Positions 44,901-56,569 of a stretch of 64,000 nt of DNA are shown here, piece by piece. Made by a program: the position numbers and the translations under genes. The notes below the pieces were generated by a model. It was not told where the DNA came from. It did not search any database and saw nothing but the letters and a program-made list of their open reading frames with translations. Source of the stretch: Mortierella sp. BCC40632 (lineage: Eukaryota; Mortierellomycota; Mortierellomycetes; Mortierellales; Mortierellaceae); assembly GCA_011634665.1 (NCBI GenBank), contig WAEK01000012.1, forward strand, positions 930,001 to 994,000, given 5' to 3'. The number at the start of each line of letters is the position of its first letter. Position 1 is the first letter of the stretch.

Positions 44901-47236
44901 GACTATAGGCAAAAGGATCCGGTCGGGTTTGGACACTGATTGAGAAGCTTCAAGCTCAATCCCTTTGATGGCGCATTCCTCACTACAATAATCGCTTGAA
45001 TGCCGGGCCTCGTTGAGACAAGTTGGTAGAGCACAGTCTCGGACATTCTAGAGTGAAACGAAGAGAGGAGAAAAAAATATAGAGGTTGGTATCCTAGACA
45101 ACAATTTCACATTTTTGGCTACTTTGCATTCTAGCAACGCGTGAGCATGGCTCACAGGGATTCTTACCAATGAACGCGTTCCATACAGAACCTTGTCATT
45201 CCCATTTGTTTCTACAATAAAGGCAATAGAGCCATGTAAAAAGGACAGGACAAGAAAGAAATATGCAAGATAGCAAAATGCGTCAATGCTGAGTACATAC
45301 ACGACAGAAACGCGAGAAAGGCCCTTCTTGGCCTCATGGCCAACCCTTTCCACGGAGTCATAAAAAAAATTATGCACTCGATATATAAAGGAACGAAGGA
45401 TACATGATGAGAGGAAGTGGACTGGAGAGAAGATGAGGTGTGGTAAATGCAATGGTAGGCAGGCAAGAGTATGGAAGAGATTGATATGCTTGTACGTGTA
45501 GTGCAGGCTTTCATCTCTGGCATGGACTCCCTGCTCTACAAAAAGAAAAAGAAAAAGAAGACAATAAAGTTGACCAAGACCCCAAAGACTCTGCTTATTT
45601 TCACAGGAAAGGAAGGAAAGGCATGGATCAAACCCAATGCTACACATCTACGGTCAACGCAGATTGTCCTTTTTTTTTTTTTCTTTCTTTCTTTCTTTTT
45701 CTTTTTTCTTCTCAGTCATGTCCCACGATTTCTTTCGAATAGGCATGAACGACAGTTGGGTTTGCCACGTTACGAAATGCGTACGAGATCGATAGTCGAT
45801 TCGGTGGAAGTATGAGAAAAAAAAATAATAAAATAATAAAAAAATATAAAAATATAAAAAAAAAGAGAAAAGGAAAAGAAAGAGAAGATCCAAGAACTTC
45901 CAACTGCAAAGACGCATTCAGCGTATTCACAGGCGGCTGCGTGAAGTCTGCTGCGGGATGATAGTATATTTATATTTGTAGAGTCATGTACTGAGGCACC
46001 AGAAGAGGGCACATACAATAGCTGATCACCACGCATTTGCCACAAAGGCGTCGTCTTACCTTTCAACTTTTCAGCACAAGGATCACAGAAAAACTTTTCA
46101 TTCTTGAGCTCCATTAACTCTGCAATCTCATCCGTAATATCCACGCATGCTCCATGAAACCTAGTCAAAGCACAACAATAAAAAAAAAAAATGAAAAAGA
46201 ACAAGAAAAAGAATAAATAAAAAGGTTACAACAAAACTCATAGCAGGAAAGAAAAGGAAGGGCAACGCCCTGGATTCACATTTCATCTGCAAGAGAAAAA
46301 AAGATTCAGCTGTTCTCCCCACCCACACACACACACAAGACTCTGAGCAACTTCTTACCACTGTCGACAGTTATCACACTGAATCATGACTTCGCCACTG
46401 TCCGGTTTCTGACAGTAGCAATAAACCTTTTTAGAACGCGTAACACGTTCCGTGGCCGGGGCCGTCAACACGAGCCCTCCTTGGGTCACTTGAAGATACT
46501 CTTCACTCAACGCAGCCATACTTGACTGACGCCTTGTTCTGCCACTTCTTCTAATCTCTCTAACTGCTGGTGAAGCCTTTACATCCGCTGACTCGGGCTT
46601 TGCTGCTGACAAATCTTCAGCAGGCTGGGACGGTTTCACCAGCTCTGAGGTTTGTTCTGCGGCTGTGGTTTTTGGGGATATATGTTCTGAGGCTGAGGCC
46701 TCCTCTGGAACTGAGGGGGCGGGGTCAGCACTAGTTGTATCCTCTCCCACCTCTGGAGCCTCCATAGCAGAGTCGCTGGGTGGCGCGGTTGATGTGTTGA
46801 AGATGAGATTTGGGGTGATAAAACCTGAGCCCTGTTCTGATGGTGATGACTGCTTCAACTCCATCTCCATGAGTGATCCAAAGACAGCAGGTTGTTCAGT
46901 ATGCCAGTGGGGTGTATCTGTAGCGACCAGCGCTGCCTGAGTCTCCAGCAAGTTTTCAAAATTGGTCTGCGCAGTGTTGGTCAGTACGGGAGCCTCTGGA
47001 AGACTGGGAGTCTCACTGAGAGCCATCTTGGCATCGCCTTCTTCACGCCACTGAATAGCCTCTTGGTCATTTGAATTCTCGCCTGCCAAACCGTCGTGAT
47101 TGTTTTGTTCCTCCTGCATATGTGGTCCTGTAAAGTCAATAAAGTTTTCGCCTTCGGTGGATGTTTGTGGCTCCATATTGATCTCAACTAGATCCAGATT
47201 CAAAAAGTCATCCGGCTGTGGTGTCGAGTCTGTCAT
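41901..47236 (-). CDS. Bye1/PHF3/DIDO-like PHD-TFIIS-SPOC transcription regulator
   Basis: Four exons keep phase: 47236-46359, 46160-46060, 45211-45168, 45047-41901, giving 1389 residues. The family binds RNA polymerase II and H3K4me3 and modulates elongation. The N-terminal 270 residues are acidic and disordered. The PHD finger (YCYCQKPDSGEVMIQCDNCRQW, then FHGACV, FFCDPC) is split over exons 1 and 2 and retains aromatic-cage candidates Tyr, Met and Trp. Exon 4 opens with an extra Cys motif (CALPTC, YCSEEC), as in Spp1/CFP1-type proteins. After Glu/Lys/Pro repeats comes the TFIIS central domain (VKLAIEIERELY, YKTKYRSLFFNLKD, LRERILSG, LSPEELANPELQ). The SPOC domain (IPIKSVESYV, FRYFHEKARNGVV, MYLVPVGANDPLPDYF) follows. 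The last 380 residues are Pro/Gln/His-rich. The start is the ATG at 47236 (MTDSTPQ). Confidence 0.9.
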
Positions 47237-48098
47237 GCCAAACAAAAGCTCTTCAATATCCAGAAATATGATGTGCCGCAATAATCGGCCTTGATCCTGT
47301 TCTAATCCAGCTGTGTTGGGGCCTTCTTATGAACTGCAGATTCTCTACAATCGGGTCGGAATGGTGATCAAGAGATGGCTGGAAAAAAAAAAAAGAAATT
47401 GACACGTTATAGAATGTTCTGTCGCTTTTGCTGCGCCACCAGGAACTTTTGTCCAGTCAAGGAAGTCGAATAACGCGCTCACTGAGTCCAAGGTTGGCAA
47501 GGGAGGGAGGGGGGGAAGCAACTTCGCCCTTTCCATATTCGACGGAGTTGAACCTAGCCTCCAACTTCAGTCCTTCATAACTTCATTCCTTTTGCTGTGC
47601 TGCTCTCGTCTCTTACAACAGTTTTGAATTTTTTTTCCACTCCTACTCACACCACTTGCTCGTTGTATACACCATAATTGCTCATGAGTTTAGTAGGCAG
47701 CTTTTGACCAACGAAAATTAAGTACTCCTAGGGTTTGACCCTTGAAAAAAGATTTGTCACTCCTTTGTTGTAAACTGCACTGGAAAGCAAGCCACTGTCA
47801 ACATTACCCCCTACAATTCTACAGACGATTGCCACACGCCGACAAGCTGCTGACAAAGTTGGTACTATTAATGCTATGCAGGATTTTAATGACAACAACT
47901 GGAGTGGCAAAAGCAGATTTATAGATATCAATGTGAGCAATCACACGAAAAGGGCCACAAATGTAGAAAACAAAGCAGCCCTCAGTTGCAGCCTCCTTGA
48001 CAAATCCATTGTTCATCTTTGTTGGGATTGATGAATCAGCCTCAGACTTGCTGCTTTGTCTTTTGCGGTGTTTGGCATTTTTAATACGCACGATCCAC

Positions 48099-48139
<41 letters not shown>

Positions 48140-48200
48140 CCACAGTATGAGAGATAGAGGGTGGCTTTTAATCGAGAGTTGAGACTTAGTAATTGTCCAA
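47237..48200. other. Intergenic: Bye1-like promoter and hexokinase 3' flank
   Basis: Both flanking genes are on the minus strand. An A-run of about 35 lies at 48101-48135. No gene was recognised in the roughly 960 bp. Confidence 0.6.
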
Positions 48201-49941
48201 TTAGTGCTTCTTGTGGGCCAAGTATGCCGCGATGGCTCCACCCACTCCACTGCCATCCTCGGCATGGATAAGCGAGACCTTGGCCGTGACTGTGGCAACA
48301 TCAAAGATTTCATTCAAGGCGCCAACAAGGTGCTGCCTAAAGTTGGGATACTTGTTGAAAAGACTGCCATCAATGCCAACAATCACTTGGTCGGGCTTGG
48401 AAAGCAGACCTCGTTTCTTGATCAATGCAGCAATTCCCACTGCAGAAAGGCGGGCTGCACGCGCAGAGATCACCTGGCAAGCATACTTGATGGTCTGACG
48501 ATCGCTCAGGGACGTGGCAAGGTTGTAGTTGCTCTTGAAATGGCGTTCAATGACATCCAAATTGGAAGAGTCGTCACCTTCGAGTGCTCCCATCATCGCA
48601 CCATCAAAGCGTTCTTTGATGGCAAGGTCGCCAAGCTGCTCGGTTGTCTTGACGGGTTGGCCGGCCGCTTCCACAAAGAGTTCCCCCTTTGATGCCAGAT
48701 CGCACAGTACCAATCGCGTCAGCTCGGAGACATACAGTCCAGAGACCATCTTTTCATAGAGCTGCTTTCCAGGTTGGCTACTTCTGCTGTCCAACAACCT
48801 GTCGTAGGAGTTGGCGGGGAGAGCGCCGCTCTTGTTACCGAAAGCTCCCCACTCGGTATTGATGACCTGCTGATCGGTTGGGGAAGTAAAGTTGGCAGCT
48901 TCGGGTTTGATCTTGGCGATCTCACGCTGATCCTCCATATAAGCGCAGTTTGTTCCTGTGCCAAAAATGATACCAATCTCACAGCCAGGGTGCTTGTATG
49001 CAGTTGCCAAAAGAGTGCCAACCGTGTCATTGATGAGCGCGTTGACTGTCACCTTGAGCTTCCGGGCATCGATGCAGTCTTGGAGAATCTTGACGACATC
49101 TTGACCGACGACATCAAGTCCTCTGAACCCTATTACACAGAAATAAAGCAAACTCAGTGTGACGACATTCAACGTTTGTTGGTGTGGGCGTCAAATCAAG
49201 ACCTCGATGTACCTTTGGTCCAGTTAATCAGCTTTCCAACGTTAATGTCAAGCTGCTCGCAGGGGAAGGAAAAGGTCATGCCCAAGGGATAATTTTCGAC
49301 TTGGTTGCTGTCGGGGCAGAGCTCGCTGACAAATTCTTCGATCCTTTCAGCAATCCACGCAAACAGCTCCTTTCCAGGGCCCTTCTTTAATGCATCTGAG
49401 ATGGTCCACTTTTTGTGAGTAATCTCAAACTCGCCAGAGCCAGAGAGCTCGGTTCGACAGACACGAAGGTTGGTTCCACCTATCTCAGTCGGGTCGGGAA
49501 GGAGAAAGATCGTTAGCACTTCCATCTGTAATACGTCGAGATGGGTACATATCCGGAGAAGAAAAATAATAATAATACAAGGAGGAGAGAGCTGCATTAC
49601 CCAGATCCAGCGAGAGAAGCACGGCGGTCTCTTGACCAGTTGGAAGGTGATAGACAAATGTGGGGATCATGGGCTAAAAAGTGTGGAGAAAACGTTATAT
49701 GAACAGGGTTTAGAGTGAGCTACTGCCTTACAATGCATCTGACTGGAAACAAAGAGAAACAAAGAGTGCATGCAATTGGTGTTTCGTTCAACGCATTTAC
49801 CATTGCGTCCTCTTTAGCGAGACCCTCACTGAGCTCATGGATGAATTGCTCGACCAGAGCGTCATAAGCTTGAATTGGGAATGCGAATTCCCTGGAGAGA
49901 TGGTCAATGGCCACAGAGTTTTCGTTGTTTGGTGAAAGCAT
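48201..49941 (-). CDS. Hexokinase
   Basis: Four exons keep phase: 49941-49801, 49673-49601, 49479-49213, 49129-48201, giving 469 residues, a little below the usual fungal 480-490. The enzyme phosphorylates glucose, and usually fructose, with ATP in the cytosol. The phosphate-1 motif LDLGGTNLRV is assembled across exons 2 and 3. The sugar-binding region includes LGMTFSFPCEQ and NWTKGF. The catalytic Asp is in INDTVGTLLA, followed by IGIIFGTGTNCAY (phosphate 2) and NTEWGAFG. The adenosine segment is VGIDGSLFNKYP, and GSGVGGAI lies near the C-terminus. A CTTT-repeat leader sits on its sense strand just upstream (50020-50036 on the plus strand as GAAA). It diverges from dug2. Confidence 0.96.
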
Positions 49942-50686
49942 GGTGAAGAGAGGAAAAGGGTAATGAGTGGAGAGAAGAGAGACGAGGTCAGAAGAGAAAG
50001 AGAGGAGAGGTGGAGTAAAGAAAGAAAGAAAGAAAGCAGCGTCGTGTGTAAAAGGACCAAAGAAAAATAGAGAACGTAATGGGGGAGAACCTTAGCCCAC
50101 AGCTCTTGTCGTTATCTTGCAACGCCACTTTCCCACCTTATCTCCTGTCCCCGGATCCTTTACAAACGTGCTTCTCAACTCTTGCTCTGGGTTTGGATCT
50201 CAATGACTTCCCAGGTTTCTTCCTAAGACAGACCGAGCTTCGGATTGCCTCCCTGGCACCTCGCCCACTGAAAAGAAGAGTCGCGCCAGTGGCTTTCGAG
50301 ATCCAGAGACTACCCTTCCAGCTCCGGTTTGCATCCTTGACTCCAGAAAACTACCCTGGGAGGGCTAAGTTTTAATTAATAATATGCCTAGGTGGATGTC
50401 TCAAGGAAGGTGCACTGCAGCTCAGGGCGCAGGATGCTTAGGCGAGAACGAAAGAACAGCAAGAGGAACGCGCGTTCATGTGCAAAGGGAGCCCGGAACC
50501 CTGCCCCGGCTTCTAAGGAACAGGGCCGGAGGGTTCCTTGCGGACCCATTGAATCACAAGTCACCCTGTGGCTTTTTTTCTCTTTCCAACTCGAGAGGTT
50601 CTTTTGCTCAGTCCGCTCCACATTCCGCGCTTGAGCACGTCTTGCCATCCTTCCCCCATCCGTTGGCACTCTTGCTTTCCCCTCAA
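49942..50686. promoter_or_regulatory. Divergent promoter, hexokinase / dug2
   Basis: 745 bp between divergent starts. GAAA repeats lie next to hexokinase. The open frames present (for example 50079-50375) have no recognised domain and are probably incidental. Confidence 0.5.
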
Positions 50687-53206
50687 ATGTCGACACGACA
50701 AGAAACCTGTATGGGAATTCATGGCTAGGGTCGCAGAGACCAAGCTCGTTTTCACATTTACCCTCTGTGCCTTGTTGTCATGTTTCTCATCGCCTCTTGC
50801 TCTTCTCATTGCATTGCATGCTCCCTAACTAGCCAGCTTGTCCCGGAGCGCCTCCATGCATGCCATGGGTTCACAATGCTTCCACACTCTGACTCAAGAG
50901 GAAGACTCAGTCCTCTCACTCGCCGCAACGGAAAAGCTTCTTTTCAGTGGTGGTCAGGGAATCCATGGATCCGATATCCATGTACGTCCTTGTGTCTCTT
51001 GAATCGTTTCTCTTATTACTCTTTATATCAGTTCACTCCATCTGAACACATTATCCTGGTCTCTCCGCTTGACTAGGTCTGGGATCTGGAGCACTTCTAT
51101 CTCAAAGCTAATCTTAAAGGCCACTTGGGCAGCATCCTTTGCCTGACAATCCGCGACGACGGCAAATGGCTCTTCAGCTCTTCGGGTAACTCTTAGTGAC
51201 AAGGTTCTCGACTTGTGCGACTCATTGAATTCACCCTGGTTCTGACTCGGTTGTTGGCCTTCTGCCCTCTAGGTGATGGTACGGTACGAGTATGGGACAC
51301 AGAGACGTTCCGGTGCCTCTACCACATCCACTCTAGCCAAGATGTTGGAGACATCTTTTCAATTGCCTACTCTAGCACATTGAATACCATGTATATTGGT
51401 TGTCAGAACACAAGCATCCAGGTAGGATAAGGGAAGGGAAGGAGGAAGACGACTTTCGTATCTTTCAGTGGCCAGATCCACGGATGAGCCAACCACCTCG
51501 ATGACTAACCATGACTGTCTCTTGCAACATTGTCATAGTGGTTCGACTTTTCCGACTCGACTCATAGCGCTCCTCAGTCACCCAACATTACACACACTCT
51601 TCGCAACCACAACACGCCCATCTTCTTTGCGGGATCCGCCAAATCCAACGTGCCAGAGGAGCAAGTAACTCGATTTAGCATCCCTGATACTTGTATCCAC
51701 CAAAACAGCCACTTTGGATATGTCTATTGTCTCTTACTGGGAAAGGTTCCTAATGTCGAGGGCGAGATTTTGTTTTCTGGATCGGGAGAAGGCGACATCA
51801 AGGTAATTTGTGGCGTGCATGATCCTCCCTCCCCCTACTTCTCTCTTTTCTGTAATTGAATGCAGCACTACTAGACAGAGTCGACTGTTGAGCATTTTCA
51901 GTAACAATGGATCTACCCAATCCTCCTGTAGCTCTGGAAGTTGCAAAAGGGCAAGCCCATCGAGATGTGGAGAACACTCAAGGCTGGAGTGGATGCTAGT
52001 ACTCTTACCTTGGCTTTGCACGATGGTTTCTTGTTTGCTGGATCGCAAGGAGGAAACATCAAGGTAGGCGCAAAGTCTGAGAGGAGACAGATGTTGGCTT
52101 GACGACTTTGACCAATACTTATTCGGCAATCTCTCATTCCTCGGAACATTAGATCTTTGATCTTGAGACGTTCCAATTGATTCGGTCTTTGATTGCACAC
52201 GAGGTGAGTCTGAGGATGGAGGACGATGCAGATACCAAAGGGTTTGGAAGTGTTCTTGCAGCGTTGCTTCAGAAGTGAATCTAAACAGCTATCCCTCTCT
52301 CTCTCCCTTACAAGGATGATGTTCTCGCTCTTGTTGTTCGAGGATCCCAAGTGTATAGTGCATCTGCAGATGGCGTTGTTAAGGTATAGAATGATGTGAT
52401 TTATTGACTAAGGATGTGTGGGCAGTATGCACCTTGAGAATGCTCTCACCTTATTTCATGTAACCAAAAAGTTAATTTTCGTACACTTTATTCCATACAG
52501 CAATGGAACCGTAGTTTTGAACCATTGCAGTCATGGCAAGACCACAATGGGAGTGTACTCTCGCTCACCAGCACTCGCGACTATATCATCAGCGGCGGAA
52601 GTGATAAACTCATCAAGGTACGCCTGAGCCTCTCATCAATACGTCTCAAATATGTTCAACCTAGGATCTAGGGCTTTCTCTTCTTTTTTTTTTTTTTTTT
52701 TTTATCACTGACACTGGATACTCTCTATCTCTATTACAGCTTTGGTCCATTGGAAAGGGCAGCTCGAGCATAGAAACATCAGAGACCATTGGCGAAGGTA
52801 CCGCAAAAGATACTGATGACACAACCTGATAAAGAACAAAGTCCCACAGGAATACTAAACAGTCACTCCCGGTTTCCATAGACGTCATGCTCTATGCTCT
52901 GGAAAAGTGGATTGCCATGTCAACTGTCTCGGGAGTTCCTTCTCAACTGGAAGAATGCAGACGAGGAGCCAAGTTTTTAAAAGCGGTGTTTCAACAACTC
53001 GGAGCCGAGGCTCAACTCATCCCAGGTGCTCCAGGACACAACCCTCTTGTTTTTGGACAGTTTACTGCTCGATCACCAAGCTCTGAGGGACAGACGCGTC
53101 CATTGAATGTACTTGTCTATGGACACTATGATGTGATAGCAGCGGATTTCAAAAAGTGGGATCACCCACCATTCAGACTGACAGGTACAAACCCTCTAAT
53201 GCAGGC

Positions 53207-53242
<36 letters not shown>

Positions 53243-54857
53243 AAAGGATTTCGGGGGAGCGAAGTGTCCATTGGTCTCTAACAACATCGATTTTTCAATT
53301 GGTAGGCAAGGATGGATATCTTTATGGACGAGGTGCCTCGGACAACAAGGGCCCTATCCTTGCTTGTATCTTTGCGGCCAGTGAACTTCAGGAAGAGCAA
53401 CAGCTTGATGTGAATGTAAAGTTTTTGATTGAAGGCGAGGAAGAGAATGGTAGTGTCGGTTTCTTCCAGGCAGTGGAACAAAATATCAAACTGTTCCAGG
53501 ATGCGGATGTGATCTTGCTCAGGTAAGGATATGTGTTTATGAAAAAGAAATGTATCCTCTTTCTTCTCCCTTCTTTCTCATGAGCAACCGGCTTAACTTT
53601 TTTTTTTTTTTTAAAAAAAAAAAAAGCAACTCATATTGGCTAGGTGAGGATATCCCATGCCTGACCTACGGACTTCGAGGCGTTATCCACTCTACCCTTA
53701 CGATCAACAGCAAGAACGTTGACTTGCACTCTGGTGTCGATGGCGGCGCCGTTTCTGAGCCACTGATTGACATGGTCAAGGTTCTCTCAGAACTGGTTAA
53801 TCCTGATCGGACAGCCAAAATCCCAGGTACATTGGAGAGCCTCTTGAATCTCGGATCGGATTATACAGGTGGCGCCAGAAGTGACACATAACACTCAGAC
53901 AAACGCCTTTTTTTTTTTTTTTTTTTTTCGCCAATAGGCTTTTTATGATCGCATTCGAGCATTGACGCCGCATGAAGATGCCTTGTATGATCCAATTGTT
54001 GAAGACATGTTCAACAACCCCTCTGGTCAACGTCACTGGGACCCATTGGCTACGGGTGTGACCAAGGATGAGCTCAAGCAAAAGTTGATGGCTCGTTGGC
54101 GCAACCCCTCGATCACGATCCACCAAGTGGATGTGTCCGGACCTAAGAATAGGACAGTTATCCCTCGTTCAGCCAAAGCTTCTGTTAGTATGCGTATTGT
54201 GCCCGATCAGGAGGTGGCAGAAATCACAAAGTCTTTTGAAGAGCATGTCAGGAAGGTGTTTAAGCAACTCGATACAGAGAATGAGATTGAAGTAAGGACC
54301 TGTTGTTTTTTTCTTTTTCTTTGTTCAAGAGTGATGATACTATCTTCAATTGATCTCTGAGGAGCCCGTGGTTGCTTACAAACTGTTATTTTTTTTCACA
54401 ACAGATTGATATTCGAGTAGTCGCCGATTGGTGGCTAGGCGATACCGAGGACCGGTTCTTCAAGGCTGCCGAGTCTGCAATTGAAGAGGAGTGGGGCCAG
54501 AAACCACTTTTTATTCGAGAAGGTGGATCTGTTCCTGCGATCCGGTGGCTCGAGAAACGTCTGCAAGCTGCAGCTGTCCACATCCCAATGGGTCAAGTAC
54601 GTTTTTTTTTTTTTTTTTTTTTTTTGGAAAAATGTTGGTGGTTCTTTCGTCCCGTGGGATTAATTTGGACGCATCCTAACACATTCTCTCTTTCTCTCCT
54701 TTTTCTCTCCTTTTTTGGACTGCAGTCCTCTGACCAGGCGCACTTGAACAATGAGCGTATTCGGCTACGGAACTTAAACTCGGGAAAGCGTGTAATCAAG
54801 ACATTCTTAAAGAAGCTTAGATCATTAGAGACGACTCCTGCTGGCCAGCAGGCATGA
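50687..54857 (+). CDS. DUG2: Dug2-type WD40-M20 peptidase, glutathione degradation
   Basis: Sixteen exons: 50687-50708, 50833-50981, 51077-51185, 51273-51421, 51539-51802, 51932-52063, 52153-52203, 52315-52383, 52501-52617, 52740-52797, 52882-53184, 53306-53522, 53627-53826, 53938-54291, 54405-54596, 54726-54857; about 838 residues. In yeast Dug2 pairs with Dug3 in the gamma-glutamyl-cleaving step of the alternative glutathione pathway. Exons 2-10 encode WD40 blades (GDGTVRVWD, GSGEGDIKLWK, GSQGGNIKIFD, SADGVVKQWN, GGSDKLIKLWS). Exons 11-16 encode an M20 metallopeptidase-like domain (YGHYDVI, GRGASDNKGP, EGEEENGS, HSGVDGG, SSDQAHLNNERI), with the metal ligands and the general-base Glu present. 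The WD40 and M20 parts are joined by an intron with a TACTAAAC branch site. All junctions keep phase except exon 13/14, where one extra T (53939-53943) shifts IPG-FYD. Confidence 0.9.
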
Positions 54858-55065
54858 GCACAAAATAGGGAAAAAAAAATAAGGAAAAATATATGTAAAA
54901 GCATAAAACATGGTAGAAGAAGGGGGGTAGTTTGTCTGTTCTCCTGCAACTTTGCATTGCATTGTACGCCTTTTGGGGGCAAGGATGTGTTCGGCCCGAG
55001 CGGCAGAAAATTTTGTTCACAAGAGTCCGCGCCACAGCGAGTCGATTTAAAATGCTCTCGTCTCT

Positions 55066-55099
<34 letters not shown>

Positions 55100-55263
55100 C
55101 ACTTTTTTACCTACCGCGCCTTTCTACTCCTTGTCATTTTTTCTCACTCTCTTCTCCAATCCTCTATTTCTCTCAACCAGTGCTAATCGGTACTGAACAG
55201 CTCCAACAGCACCATTCACCTCCCCTCTCCAAGAGAGTAGCCCAACCACCTAAACAAGGAACC
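54858..55263. other. Intergenic: dug2 3' flank and promoter of next gene
   Basis: Contains a T-run (55077-55099) and CT-rich leader sequence leading to ATG at 55264. No gene seen. Confidence 0.6.
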
Positions 55264-56279
55264 ATGGGTAACTTCTTTGATCAGATCAAGCCAGAGCAGC
55301 GAGCCTGGATCGAGCAACAAAAGCTATTTGTCGTTGCCTCAGCCCCACTGAATGCCAAAGGCACTATCAACGCCTCACCAAAGGGACATGACGCACTCCG
55401 TGTGCTTGGCACGAACAAGGTCTGCTACCTTGAGATGACAGGTAAGTGACCTGGGTTACCAGGCTATCAGTAGCCATTTTTTTATCTCTCTGTTTTTTAT
55501 CAGTTACTCCAGTCGACAGCATCGGGAATGACAAAGATGTGTCACTAGGGAATAAACGACAACAACAATGACAACAAACAATCCACTTCTCTCATTTTGA
55601 TTTCTGTGCAACCTCCCTCTCCTTCCCCCCTCTTGGGTCTTGGAAAAAAAAAAATCTCCCACTCCTATCCTCCTTCTCTTCCCGTTCTCTGTTGTCCTTA
55701 CTCAACTCACACGCCATTTTTTTTCTTCCTCCTCTTCTTCTTCTCGTCTCCTTAGGATCGGGAATCGAGACTGTGAGTCATGTACAGGAGAATGGACGAT
55801 TGACTATCATGTTTATGGCATTTGATGGTGGACCCAAGATTCTTCGCCTCTTTGGTCGGGCCCATGTTCTCAAGGCTGACACACCCGAGTTCCAGACCTT
55901 GTTTGACGAGCATTATCTGGGAACAGAACTCGAGCCTGTTCGACAAGCTGCTCGCTCAATCATTGTCCTGGATGTTCACAAGGTCGGTGTCAGCTGTGGG
56001 TTTGGTGTTCCCAAATATGAATACCAAGGAGATCGAAACAATTTGGTGAAATATTGGGGTGCCAAGTCAAAGGATCAAGTAGATGAGTACTGGAAATTGA
56101 AGAATATTCAGAGTATTGATGGGTTGCCTGGTATGACTTCAAGTGAACAGGGCTTGTTCTCGAGATGGATGTCTGCTTGTGTGGCCAACTTGCCGAGTGC
56201 TGTTGCTGTGAGCACGGCTATGGCGGTGGCCTTTGGTGCTGGTGTGGCAGCTACGACCATGGCACTCAAGGCAAAATGA
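55264..56279 (+). CDS. Tail-anchored FMN-binding split-barrel (PPOX-like) protein
   Basis: Two exons, 55264-55441 and 55756-56279, join in phase to 233 residues. It belongs to the pyridoxamine 5'-phosphate oxidase-like FMN-binding split-barrel group common in fungi. Visible features are WIEQQKLFVVASAPL near the start, the INASPKGHDALRVLG strand region, VCYLEMTGSGIET across the junction, and GRLTIMFMAFDGGPKILRLFGRA. The reaction is unknown for this subgroup and true vitamin B6 activity should not be assumed. The last 35 residues (LPSAVAVSTAMAVAFGAGVAA, then TTMALKAK) form one hydrophobic helix followed by a short basic end, the layout of a tail anchor. ACCATGG context supports the start. Confidence 0.8.
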
Positions 56280-56291
56280 GCCCTTCTTGTT

Positions 56292-56325
<34 letters not shown>

Positions 56326-56569
56326 GAATATTAAAACTCATTTGTGATACATTTTCTTTCTTTCTTTCTTTCTTTCTTTGTCCAATTCTTTGGGTCTATC
56401 CACTATGAGCATTAATTGTATTGTGTAGATATTCTATAGCATGGGAGTTTTTTTTTTCTTCCTTCTTTCTCTCTCTCTTCTCTTTTCTCTCTCCTTTTCT
56501 TTTCTCTCCATAAAATAAACGAGGTAATATGTAAAAAAGAAAAAAGAAAAAGAAAAAGAAAACTTCAGA

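Noticed and set aside
52800..52881. Separate genes for the WD40 part and the M20 peptidase part
   Set aside because: A donor at 52798, TACTAAAC branch site and acceptor at 52881 join them in phase, and yeast Dug2 has the same fusion.
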